This document shows, piece by piece, positions 1 to 8,254 of a stretch of 43,501 bases of DNA. The stretch is taken from the NCBI GenBank assembly GCA_024401395.1, contig JAKSLD010000024.1, positions 1 through 43,501 of the forward strand, read 5' to 3'. Origin of the DNA: Bacteroidales bacterium. GTDB lineage: Bacteria; Bacteroidota; Bacteroidia; Bacteroidales; Marinilabiliaceae. A model generated the notes under the pieces. It was not told the origin of the DNA, made no database searches, and was given only the letters and a program-made list of their open reading frames with translations. Every line of letters begins with the position of its first letter. Within the stretch, counting starts at the first letter, position 1. The position numbers and the translations under genes are program-made.

Positions 1-927
1 CGTATGCTTCATGCAGGTTCGAAGATTACAAAGTCGAGCATCCTGACACAAGAGGTACTTGATATCTTTGCTTCTTGCAACGACCTTGGTCCTTTGCACA
101 ATCCAGCAAACCTCAAGGGTGTAAATGCGGTTAAGGCATTGCTTCCAAATATTCCACAAGTTGGTGTATTTGATACAGCATTCCACCAGACAATGCCAGA
201 CTACGCATATATGTATCCACTTCCATACGAGTTCTATGAGAAGTATGGTGTACGTCGTTACGGTTTCCACGGTACCAGCCACAGATATGTATCACAGCGA
301 GTATGTGAGTTCCTCGGAGTAAAGCCAGAAGGCAAGAAGATCATTACCTGTCACGTTGGTAATGGTGGTTCGTATGCAGCTGTAGTTGACGGTAAGTGTG
401 TTGATACGACAATGGGTCTCACTCCACTTGAGGGTATCATGATGGGTACACGTTGTGGTGAGATTGACCCAGCCATCATCCCATACGTAATGAAGCATGC
501 CAACCTCACAGCAGAGGAGATGGATACAATAATGAACAAGAAGTCGGGTCTTCTTGGTATTTCAGGCAAGACAAGCGATATGCGCGAGATACAGGCATTG
601 CGTGATGCAGGAGATGACCGTGCACGTCTTGCACAGGAGATGTATTTCTACCGTTTGCGCAAGCAGATAGGTGCTTACGCTGCTGCAATGGGTGGTGTTG
701 ATATCATCGTATTTACTGGTGGTGTAGGCGAGAACAAGCAGAATGCACGTGAGGCAGCATGTAAGGGTCTCGAGTATATGGGCGTAAAGCTTGATCTCAA
801 GAAGAACGAAGAGATACAAGGTGACGAGGCAATCATCTCGACACCAGACTCAAAGGTTACAGTTTGTGTGATTCCTACAGACGAGGAGCTTATGATAGCC
901 CTCGATACTCAGGCGCTCACAAAATAA
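1..927 (+). CDS. ackA: acetate kinase, 5'-truncated by the window edge
   Basis: Converts acetyl phosphate and ADP to acetate and ATP in the cytoplasm, the energy-yielding last step of fermentative acetate production. The reading frame is already open at base 1, and about 308 residues of a family usually near 400 are visible, so roughly the first quarter lies outside the window. Acetate-kinase signatures are intact: RRYGFHGTSHRYV near the visible start, TCHVGNGGSYAAV (phosphate-binding loop), DTTMGLTPLEGIMMGTRCG, and FTGGVGENK near the C terminus. It ends in tandem stops (TAA TAG) and is followed by a clear hairpin terminator. Phosphotransacetylase, the usual partner, would be expected upstream, outside the window. 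Confidence 0.96.
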   Translation, partial: RMLHAGSKITKSSILTQEVLDIFASCNDLGPLHNPANLKGVNAVKALLPNIPQVGVFDTAFHQTMPDYAYMYPLPYEFYEKYGVRRYGFHGTSHRYVSQRVCEFLGVKPEGKKIITCHVGNGGSYAAVVDGKCVDTTMGLTPLEGIMMGTRCGEIDPAIIPYVMKHANLTAEEMDTIMNKKSGLLGISGKTSDMREIQALRDAGDDRARLAQEMYFYRLRKQIGAYAAAMGGVDIIVFTGGVGENKQNAREAACKGLEYMGVKLDLKKNEEIQGDEAIISTPDSKVTVCVIPTDEELMIALDTQALTK

Positions 928-939
928 TAGAGAACGGAC

Positions 940-976
940 AGGGCAGAGGACATTTAGTAGTTCTCTGCCCTTGTTG
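940..976 (+). terminator. intrinsic terminator of ackA
   Basis: AGGGCAGAG (940-948) pairs with CTCTGCCCT (963-971), leaving a 14-nt loop, and is followed by a T-rich stretch. It lies 13 nt after the ackA stop. Confidence 0.8.
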
Positions 977-1036
977 TATTCGGTAGGCAGAGAGGCGATA
1001 CAGCTAGAGAATAGGGGAGAGGTTGGTACGGAGTAC

Positions 1037-1160
1037 CTACGCTAGACCTATACTACTCCTATACTAGACCTATACAAGACCTATACGGGGCCTATAAAGC
1101 TATAGACCTGCGTAGCTCCTGCTACCATAGAGCGTTAAGGTTGCTCGTAATTTTTTATTT
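1037..1160 (+). repeat. 11-bp tandem array A with conserved 3' core
   Basis: Consecutive 11-mers TACTACTCCTA (1051-1061), TACTAGACCTA (1062-1072), TACAAGACCTA (1073-1083) and TACGGGGCCTA (1084-1094), with degenerate in-phase units on both sides. The array ends in the core AGCGTTAAGG + TTGCTCGTAATTTTTTATTT (1131-1160), also seen in arrays B, C, D and E. It fills most of the spacer between ackA and the first GH28 gene. The last bases of the core, TTTATTTG, are one mismatch from a Bacteroidota -7 box and could contribute to GH28 expression, but that is only inference. Confidence 0.85.
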
Positions 1161-1224
1161 GCACACGTTATCACGAAAGGATATTTAGTTTATTAAATAG
1201 TAGAAAATATAAGCACATATAGTT

Positions 1225-2649
1225 ATGAAAAAAGGATTGTTTGTTACGTTATTGGGGTTGATGATCTTGGGTGCAAGAGTAGAGGCTCAAGATTATTCCA
1301 AATTATATGAAGGATTGCCTATTGAGGTAAAGCAAGTCACTCCTATTGTGTTCCCTGAGAATAGGGTAGAGATTACAGAGTTCGGGGCAGTAGGAGACGG
1401 TGTGACACTATGTACGCAGGCTTTTGAAAAAGCATTCAACAAGCTCAACAAGATGGGAGGCGGTCATCTTGTGGTACCTAAAGGAGTCTGGTTGACCGGT
1501 CCTATTGCTTTCAAGGATAATATTGACCTTCATCTTGAGAAGAATGCCATTATTATGTTCTCTTCAGACAAGAGCCTGTATATAGATGACGATAAAGATG
1601 CAAAGCGAGTTGTCGCTTGTATCAGAGCATCGAAGAGAAAGAATATCGGCATTACGGGCGAAGGTACTATAGATGGCAATGGTGCTCAGTGGAGACCAGT
1701 AAAGAGAGGTAAAGTATCAGATGTAGAGTGGAAGAGATTTGAAGCCATAGGAGGAGAGAAAAGAGATGACGGGCAACTATGGTACCCATGGAATGTGAAG
1801 TCGGGCTATCCAAATATAGCACAAGATCCAGTTTTACAAGAAGGAATGAGAAACGATCTAGTGCGTTTTACCAACTGCGAGAACGTGCTATTTGAGGGAG
1901 TGACATTCCAGAATGCGCCTAAATTTCACGTACACCCATGCAACTGTCTGAATGTGATTGCAGACGGTATTACTATCCGTTGCCCTTGGAATGCACAGAA
2001 CGGAGACGGATTAGATTTTTCAGATTGCAATGTAGGACTCATAAAAGACAGCACTATTGATGTCGGAGATGACGGTATCTGCATGAAGAGTGGAGAAGAC
2101 AAAGGTGCCAAGGCATTAGTAAATGGAGTTTCAGATATTCTGATAATAGATAATACCGTATACCATGCCCATGGCGGCTTTGTAGTAGGTAGTGAATCTG
2201 TCACAGCGATGAAGAATATAGTAGTCAGAGACTGTTCATTCCTTGGTACAGATGTCGGTCTGAGATTCAAGAGCGGTATTGGCAGAGGCGGAAAGACAGA
2301 GAACATATATATAAAAGACATTTATATGGCAGACATAGCAGATCAGGCCATTGTTGTACAATGTGATTATCAGAATCTGCATGCCGGAGCTAAGGCGCAA
2401 GAATTCAAGTTGCCAAAGAATCCGAAGAATGTTCCAGAGTTTACCGATATACATATAGACAATGTGGTATGTCACAGAGCTACGACAGCAATAAGGTTAA
2501 GCGGCATAAAGACATTGAACTGTGTACACGACATAGAGATAAAGAACTCGACTATTGTGTATACAAAAACAGGAGAAGATATTGACGCCGAGACCACCAG
2601 TGGCATTGTGATAGACAATGTGAAGTTGGTCAAAGACGAAAAAAAGTAA
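1225..2649 (+). CDS. secreted GH28 family polygalacturonase-like glycoside hydrolase
   Basis: Predicted to hydrolyse galacturonan or rhamnogalacturonan chains of pectin. A Sec signal peptide (about residues 1-21, MKKGLFVTLLGLMILGARVEA) exports it. The pectin-lyase-fold beta-helix starts with ITEFGAVGDG (about 50-59) and GIDGNG-type repeats follow. GH28 catalytic residues are present: N259-G-D261 (the family NTD motif with Gly in the middle), D282-D283 in VGDDGICMKSG, H316 in AHGG, and R347-F-K349. The 474-aa length is normal for the family. Exact substrate (homogalacturonan, xylogalacturonan or RG-I, exo or endo) cannot be told. It is separated from ackA by a terminator and array A, so it is probably transcribed on its own. 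The ATG at 1225 directly precedes the signal peptide. Confidence 0.92.
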   Translation: MKKGLFVTLLGLMILGARVEAQDYSKLYEGLPIEVKQVTPIVFPENRVEITEFGAVGDGVTLCTQAFEKAFNKLNKMGGGHLVVPKGVWLTGPIAFKDNIDLHLEKNAIIMFSSDKSLYIDDDKDAKRVVACIRASKRKNIGITGEGTIDGNGAQWRPVKRGKVSDVEWKRFEAIGGEKRDDGQLWYPWNVKSGYPNIAQDPVLQEGMRNDLVRFTNCENVLFEGVTFQNAPKFHVHPCNCLNVIADGITIRCPWNAQNGDGLDFSDCNVGLIKDSTIDVGDDGICMKSGEDKGAKALVNGVSDILIIDNTVYHAHGGFVVGSESVTAMKNIVVRDCSFLGTDVGLRFKSGIGRGGKTENIYIKDIYMADIADQAIVVQCDYQNLHAGAKAQEFKLPKNPKNVPEFTDIHIDNVVCHRATTAIRLSGIKTLNCVHDIEIKNSTIVYTKTGEDIDAETTSGIVIDNVKLVKDEKK

Positions 2650-2715
2650 CCAAATAATACAATTTTCGTATCAGTCAAATTGATATGTTGAATAATATAT
2701 TGGTTCCTTAATTGA

Positions 2716-5700
2716 ATGACTAACCGTAGAGTACACAGAATAGGACTTGATGTTGGCTCCACAACAGCCAAGATCGTGATGCTGGCAGAAGATGGCCAGT
2801 TGGAATATGCTCAATATGAACGACATCAGGCTAATCCTCAAGCCGTTGTCAAGGTATTTCTGGAGAAGATGTCAGAAATACTGAAAGATGATGAGTTTAC
2901 GTTTTCGGTAACAGGAAGTGTAGGCCTTGGTATGGCAGAGCGTTGTGGTTTGCACTTTGTTCAAGAGGTAGTAGCTGCGACAGAATTTACGAAGAAGCTA
3001 CATCCAGACGTTACCACTATTATAGATATAGGTGGAGAAGATGCCAAGATAGTATATCTTTCCGGAGGGCAAGTAACAGACCTCAGAATGAACGGCAACT
3101 GTGCTGGAGGTACGGGAGCGTTTATTGACCAGATGGCATTATGTCTCGGAGTAGAAGTCTCTGAGATGGATAATCTGGCGAAGAATGCCAAGATTATTTA
3201 CCCTATCGCTTCCAGGTGTGGTGTATTCTCGAAGACAGATATTCAGAATCTCATTGCGCGCAATGCTACAAAAGAGGATATTGCGGCCAGTATATTCCGT
3301 GCTGTGGCTGTACAGACAGCCAGTGCGTTGAGTCACGGCTGTCAGGTTAAGCCTACAGTCATGATGTGTGGTGGTCCATTGACCTTCCTACCATCGTTAC
3401 GTAAGGCCATAGCCGACTATTTCCAGCTAGACATAGACAAAGATATACTTAAGCTAGAACACGCTAATTACGTACCAGCGTGGGGAACTGCGATTACATA
3501 CGACGCATCGAAGGTATATACTGTTAAGTCGTTGACCAAACTTCTCTCAGAATCGGAAGTAGAGCGTGATTCCAGAGGTATAGAAAAGAAAAAATACAAC
3601 TATGCGGTTCAGATGCCTCCAGTATTTAAGGATGCTTTGGACTACGAAGCGTGGAAGTCGAAGAAATCAGAGAGCGACATACAGTTCGGCACGCTCAAGG
3701 ATTTGAACGGCAGACCTGCATACCTAGGTATAGACTCAGGTTCTACCACGACAAAGATTGTGTTGACCGATCCAGAAGGCAAGATACTATTCCGTCATTA
3801 TGCGCATAACGGCGGCAATCCTGTTGAGGCAGTGTCTGTAGGCTTGAACAAGCTCAATGAGCAGGCACAGCAAGAGGGAGTAGACGTAAAGATTGCGGCA
3901 GGTTGTTCGACAGGATATGGTGAGGACTTGATAAAAGCAGCGTTCTCGCTCAACTTTGGAATGATTGAGACCATGGCGCACTATGTGGCAGCGCAGAATA
4001 TCTGTCCGAATGTGTCATTTATCCTTGATATCGGCGGTCAGGACATGAAAGCCATCTATGTAGAGAACGGCATCCTGACGAGAATGGAAATCAACGAAGC
4101 GTGTTCGTCGGGATGTGGTTCATTCATAGAGACATTTGCGCAGACACTAGGATGTGAGATTACAGAATTCGTACAAGAAGCCTGCAAGAGTCAGACACCA
4201 TGTGACCTTGGTACGCGCTGTACGGTATTCATGAACTCCAAGGTAAAGCAAGTATTGCGAGAAGGTTACTCATTGAGCGACATATCAGCAGGTCTTGCGT
4301 ACTCAGTAGTAAAGAACTGCCTCTTCAAGGTGTTGAAAATCAAGAATTACGATGAACTAGGTGGAAATATTGTACTTCAAGGAGGTACGATGAGAAACGA
4401 CGCCATCGTAAAAGCCTTTGAGAACCTTACAGAGCGTAATGTCTACAGGAACAATATTCCAGAGTTGATGGGTGCATACGGATGTGCATTATATGCAGCA
4501 GAGCAGATAGCCAAGACAGAAGCATATATACGTCCGCTTGAAACCATTATGCAAGCTGCTAATTATGAGCTAGATTCGTTGCAATGTAAAGGTTGTGAGA
4601 ATCAGTGTCAGATTACCCGATACAAATTCCAGACAGGACAGAAGTTCTATTCAGGCAATAAGTGTGAGAAGATATTCACCAATGGTGCCAATGCCCAGTA
4701 CAAGGGAGTAAATATGAGTGAATACAAGTATCACTCATTATTTGATACACCAGACAACACGATTGCCAATCCGAAGTTGAGAATAGGCATTCCACAGGTG
4801 CTCAATATGTTTGAGGAGTACCCATTCTGGAAGTCGCTCTTCGAAGAATGTGGCTTTGAGGTAGTATTGAGTTCTACGTCTACATATCAAAACTATGAGA
4901 AAGGCGTTCACTCAGTAATGTCCGACAACATCTGTTTCCCGGCCAAGCTAGTTCACAGCCATATCTATGAGCTAGACACGATGAATGTAGACCGCATATT
5001 CTTCCCACGAGTAGTATATGAGCGAGTAGAAGATGAAAATGCGTACAACTCATTCAACTGTCCTATTATTATAGGTTATCCAGATGTTGTAGACAGTGCT
5101 ATTGAAGTCAAGACCCCAGTAGATTCACCTATTATTGCGTTCAAGAACAACGAGTTGCTCTTGAAGCAGCTAGAGGCCTATCTAAAGACCTTAGGCGTCA
5201 AGAAAGACACAGCCAAGAGAGCATTAGACAAAGCCATCAGAGACTGGGACGCATGGGGAGAAGGACTAAGAGCCAAGAATACAGAAGTTTACAACAAAGC
5301 GACCAAAGAAGGTAGGATGACAATCCTTTTGGCCGGCAGACCATACCATACAGACCCATTGGTACAGCACAATATAGCTGATATGATAGCCAAGATGGGA
5401 GTTGACGTGATTACAGAAGAGATTGCCAGAGGTGGAGCTGTGAAGTTGAAATCAGAATCACCAGAAGCATTCCATATCCGTCAGTGGTCGTATGTAAACC
5501 GCATATTGAACAGTGCGCAGTGGGTTGCAGAACAAGGTTCGCATATTCACTATGTAGAGATGACCTCCTTCGGTTGCGGTCCGGATGCCTTCCTTACAGA
5601 CGAAGTACGTTCGATATTAGGACGTCATGGAAAGAGTCTGACTCTGCTCAAGATAGACGATGTAAACAATATCGGTTCGCTCAAGCTCAGAGTACGTTCA

Positions 5701-6984
5701 CTCATTGAGAGTTTGAAATACGACAACGACAAGCATACAGAGGTAGAGATAAAGCCATTTATCAAGCCACAGAACTTTGAGGTAGGAGACAAAGAAAAGT
5801 ATACCATACTTGCTCCATTCTTCACAGAATATATGTCGCCATTGTTGCCATCGGCATTCAAGGCTATCGGCTATGAGTTGGTTGCGCTACCTATGGGAGA
5901 TGCAGAGAGTAACGAGTTAGGGTTGAAATACTCAAACAATGAAGTCTGCTATCCAGCTACAATTATTGTCGGAGACTTTATCAAGGCATTGCAAAGCGGA
6001 AAGTATGACTTGAACAAGACAGCCGTTACGATTACGCAGCTAGGTCAGTGTCGAGCTACGAACTATCCTGCATTGATAAAGAAAGCGTTCCAAGATGCCG
6101 GTATGTCGCAAGTGCCAGTCATTTCGATGGCGGGACTTGACAAGACAGAGAATCCTGGATTCCATCTTGACTTCAAGATAGCAGGCCCTATAGTGCTCAA
6201 TTCGTTGCTATATGGAGACTGGATATCAATAATGTATCATGCTACGGCGGTAAGAGAGATACATAAAGGCGAGGCCAAGAATATGAGAGAGAAATATCTC
6301 GAGTTAGCCAAGCCATTGATAGAGGCACAGCACTCCAAGCAGTTGATAAAGCTGTTAGAGAAAGCTGCAGAAGAGTTCAACACCATAGAGGTAGACAACA
6401 AGACATATCCAAAGGCAGGTATAGCGGGAGAGATATTCTTGAAGTTCAACCCATTCTCACACAAGCACGTATCAGACTGGCTGATGGATCATGGGGTAGA
6501 AGTATGTCCACCTACGTTCCACAACTTCTTCCTGAAATTCCTAGTCAATGTAGAATTCAACAGGAAGAACAAGATTACCAATCCGAAGTTGCCATCGTGG
6601 AGTATGGATTTGATATACAAACTTATTTACAAGAGAGTGCATAAGTTTGAGAAGGCAGCAAGCAAGTTCAGGTTCTTCGAGCCAGAGCCAGATATCAAGA
6701 CCATAGCAAAATGGGCAGAAGAGGTACTCTGTCTATCCGTACAAAGTGGAGAAGGGTGGTTATTGCCAGCAGAGACCATACAATATATCAAGCAAGGATG
6801 TAACAATGTGGTAAGTCTACAGCCATTCGGATGTATAGCAAACCATATTGCCGCTAGAGGTATAGAGAAGAAGATCAAGACACTCTATCCACAGTTGAAT
6901 ATGCTTGCATTGGATTTTGACGGTGGAGTATCTGAGGCCAATATTGCTAACAGATTACTGTTATTTATCAGTAATATGAAATAA
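2716..6984 (+). CDS. giant acyl-CoA dehydratase activase-related protein (two BadF/BcrA ATPase domains + DUF2229-like dehydratase region)
   Basis: A 1422-residue fusion. Residues about 8-270 form one BadF/BadG/BcrA/BcrD ATPase (LDVGSTTAKI phosphate loop, IDIGGEDAK, iron-sulfur cysteines C129 in NCAGGTGAF and C168 in SRCGVF). A second copy runs from about 336 to 600 (IDSGSTTTKIVL, DIGGQDMKA, ACSSGCGSF, TRCTVF). A Cys-rich linker (CKGCENQC, about 623-630) follows, then a long region resembling DUF2229 and 2-hydroxyacyl-CoA dehydratase subunits. Activases of this family use ATP to drive one-electron reduction of a dehydratase through a 4Fe-4S cluster shared by two subunits; here two activase domains in one chain may form that site internally. 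No separate dehydratase, CoA-transferase or ferredoxin gene is adjacent, so the substrate is unknown. Such giant orphan fusions are common in strict anaerobes. Confidence 0.88.
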   Translation: MTNRRVHRIGLDVGSTTAKIVMLAEDGQLEYAQYERHQANPQAVVKVFLEKMSEILKDDEFTFSVTGSVGLGMAERCGLHFVQEVVAATEFTKKLHPDVTTIIDIGGEDAKIVYLSGGQVTDLRMNGNCAGGTGAFIDQMALCLGVEVSEMDNLAKNAKIIYPIASRCGVFSKTDIQNLIARNATKEDIAASIFRAVAVQTASALSHGCQVKPTVMMCGGPLTFLPSLRKAIADYFQLDIDKDILKLEHANYVPAWGTAITYDASKVYTVKSLTKLLSESEVERDSRGIEKKKYNYAVQMPPVFKDALDYEAWKSKKSESDIQFGTLKDLNGRPAYLGIDSGSTTTKIVLTDPEGKILFRHYAHNGGNPVEAVSVGLNKLNEQAQQEGVDVKIAAGCSTGYGEDLIKAAFSLNFGMIETMAHYVAAQNICPNVSFILDIGGQDMKAIYVENGILTRMEINEACSSGCGSFIETFAQTLGCEITEFVQEACKSQTPCDLGTRCTVFMNSKVKQVLREGYSLSDISAGLAYSVVKNCLFKVLKIKNYDELGGNIVLQGGTMRNDAIVKAFENLTERNVYRNNIPELMGAYGCALYAAEQIAKTEAYIRPLETIMQAANYELDSLQCKGCENQCQITRYKFQTGQKFYSGNKCEKIFTNGANAQYKGVNMSEYKYHSLFDTPDNTIANPKLRIGIPQVLNMFEEYPFWKSLFEECGFEVVLSSTSTYQNYEKGVHSVMSDNICFPAKLVHSHIYELDTMNVDRIFFPRVVYERVEDENAYNSFNCPIIIGYPDVVDSAIEVKTPVDSPIIAFKNNELLLKQLEAYLKTLGVKKDTAKRALDKAIRDWDAWGEGLRAKNTEVYNKATKEGRMTILLAGRPYHTDPLVQHNIADMIAKMGVDVITEEIARGGAVKLKSESPEAFHIRQWSYVNRILNSAQWVAEQGSHIHYVEMTSFGCGPDAFLTDEVRSILGRHGKSLTLLKIDDVNNIGSLKLRVRSLIESLKYDNDKHTEVEIKPFIKPQNFEVGDKEKYTILAPFFTEYMSPLLPSAFKAIGYELVALPMGDAESNELGLKYSNNEVCYPATIIVGDFIKALQSGKYDLNKTAVTITQLGQCRATNYPALIKKAFQDAGMSQVPVISMAGLDKTENPGFHLDFKIAGPIVLNSLLYGDWISIMYHATAVREIHKGEAKNMREKYLELAKPLIEAQHSKQLIKLLEKAAEEFNTIEVDNKTYPKAGIAGEIFLKFNPFSHKHVSDWLMDHGVEVCPPTFHNFFLKFLVNVEFNRKNKITNPKLPSWSMDLIYKLIYKRVHKFEKAASKFRFFEPEPDIKTIAKWAEEVLCLSVQSGEGWLLPAETIQYIKQGCNNVVSLQPFGCIANHIAARGIEKKIKTLYPQLNMLALDFDGGVSEANIANRLLLFISNMK

Positions 6985-6992
6985 TTTTCGAG

Positions 6993-7028
6993 TATACGGA
7001 GTAACCTTTAGTGAGTGTATTCCGTATA
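6993..7028. repeat. inverted repeat after the activase gene
   Basis: TATACGGA (6993-7000) and TCCGTATA (7021-7028) form a perfect 8-bp dyad with a 20-nt loop, 8 nt after the stop of the activase gene and 22 nt before the next start. There is no T-run behind it, so it could be a weak terminator, a processing hairpin or an operator; the sequence does not decide. Confidence 0.5.
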
Positions 7029-7050
7029 TTAAATATCAAATCTTGGTGTT

Positions 7051-7485
7051 ATGAAGAAGATATTAGCTACAATATTCGTATTGGCTGGCCTATTGATGCC
7101 AAATATGGTAAATGGTCAGGCTGACGTTATCGAGTCGAACTGTAAGGCATGTTTCCAGAAGCCATTCCTTGCAACGAACCGTCCATACAGAGCGCTTATT
7201 ACAGGTGACGAGGTAGCTGAGTTCCGTACAACATTGTTTTCGGGTACTACATACCGCATTGCTGCAGGTAATGTTGAGAGTGACAAGAAGTACGTTATCT
7301 TCTCGGTATATGATACAGACCGCAATCTGTTGTTTACTAACAGTGAGTATGACAATGCGCCATATTGGGATTTCTCGGTAGACGGCTATATGGATTGTAT
7401 TGTTGAGGCGAGACTTGATGAGAGCAAGGCACAGTCGGGATTCGTAATCCTTATGACAGGTATCAAGCTCAACGAGTTGAATTAA
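7051..7485 (+). CDS. small secreted protein of unknown function
   Basis: 144 residues with a clear signal peptide (MKKILATIFVLAGLLMPNMVNGQA, cleavage near residue 23). The mature part has two cysteines in ESNCKACFQ and is rich in short beta-type segments (YVIFSVYDTDRNLLF, YMDCIVEARLD, SGFVILMTGIKL), suggesting a compact beta-sandwich in the periplasm or on the surface. The general shape is that of small exported Bacteroidota proteins, but no family is recognised. It sits 66 nt after the activase gene with a dyad between them, so co-transcription is possible. A strong terminator follows it. Confidence 0.8.
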   Translation: MKKILATIFVLAGLLMPNMVNGQADVIESNCKACFQKPFLATNRPYRALITGDEVAEFRTTLFSGTTYRIAAGNVESDKKYVIFSVYDTDRNLLFTNSEYDNAPYWDFSVDGYMDCIVEARLDESKAQSGFVILMTGIKLNELN

Positions 7486-7504
7486 TTAGTACATAGATAT
7501 TGAG

Positions 7505-7540
7505 CGAGGACATGGAGCAGATCTGTGTCCTCGTTTTTTT
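7505..7540 (+). terminator. intrinsic terminator after the small secreted protein
   Basis: CGAGGACA (7505-7512) pairs perfectly with TGTCCTCG (7526-7533), followed directly by seven T. It closes the plus-strand genes at the left; the next genes are on the minus strand. Confidence 0.92.
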
Positions 7541-7570
7541 GTGCATTATGAAATTCTATATTTGATATAT

Positions 7571-7640
7571 ACTCGGAGGGTAGTGTGTGCCTTAAGGGAG
7601 CATTAAGAGAGCGTATAGAGAGGTATAAGAGATTGAGGTG
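7571..7640 (+). repeat. 11-bp tandem array F
   Basis: Units GTGTGCCTTAA (7585-7595), GGGAGCATTAA (7596-7606), GAGAGCGTATA (7607-7617), GAGAGGTATAA (7618-7628) and GAGATTGAGGT (7629-7639), preceded by ACTCGGAGGG, which resembles the units of array C. It lacks the T6 core seen at other arrays. It lies in the convergent spacer between the small secreted protein and yigZ. Its unit is the same as that of array G at 15185-15239. Confidence 0.85.
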
Positions 7641-7654
7641 TATAGATAATAATA

Positions 7655-8254
7655 CTATTCCTTAATAATCACTTCAGCAAAAGAAGAGAGACGTTCGATG
7701 AGGCGATCGGCGTTATTCTGGCGTTGAGTCATAGAGATAGAGCACATAAGGTTGAAATCCTGGTTAATGACCTTAGGGTTCTCCTCCTTAATGACACGCA
7801 TTACGTCGTTCATAGATTCATAGGCGAAACGAGCCTCGATATTGACGTCGACAGTCTTGACAATGATATTTGCGTTGGCTATAGCATCGGCGGTAGCAGT
7901 TTTATAGGCATATATCAGACCACTAGTACCCAATTTTATTCCACCGAAATATCGGATTACGACGACCAATATATTAGTGAGTTCGTTACTGAGAATCTGA
8001 CCGTAGATAGGTTTACCAGCGGTACCAGACGGTTCGCCATCGTCATTAGCGCGGAAATTATTCTCATCCAATCCAAGTTTCCAAGCGTAGCAACAATGGC
8101 GGGCGTCAAAATACTCCTTGCGATACTTCTCGACGATTTCCTTGATTTCGTCGGTATCAGTCACTGGGTGAGCGAAGGCCAGGAATTTACTGCCCTTCTC
8201 CTTGTATATGCCCTCGGCAATACCATCTATGGTCTGGAATTCGTCTGAAGCCAT
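7655..8254 (-). CDS. yigZ: IMPACT/YigZ family protein
   Basis: 199 residues, the usual length of the bacterial YigZ family. The N-terminal UPF0029/IMPACT domain is recognisable (EGIYKEKGSKFLAFAHPV, DARHCCYAWKLG, NDDGEPSGTAGKPI, VVVIRYFGGIKLGTSGL), followed by the small C-terminal domain of the family (about residues 135-199). Its role is not settled; eukaryotic IMPACT binds GCN1 and affects translation control, and bacterial members have been proposed to bind nucleic acid or ribosomes. The start codon overlaps the stop of the upstream patatin gene by one base (TAATG), pointing to translational coupling and an operon with the envelope genes before it. Confidence 0.93.
   Translation of the reverse strand: MASDEFQTIDGIAEGIYKEKGSKFLAFAHPVTDTDEIKEIVEKYRKEYFDARHCCYAWKLGLDENNFRANDDGEPSGTAGKPIYGQILSNELTNILVVVIRYFGGIKLGTSGLIYAYKTATADAIANANIIVKTVDVNIEARFAYESMNDVMRVIKEENPKVINQDFNLMCSISMTQRQNNADRLIERLSSFAEVIIKE

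Noticed and set aside
7557-7564. TATATTTG as a promoter on the plus strand
   Set aside because: It matches the -7 box but no plus-strand gene follows; only array F and the 3' end of yigZ lie downstream. It could still drive a short RNA through the array, but nothing else supports this.
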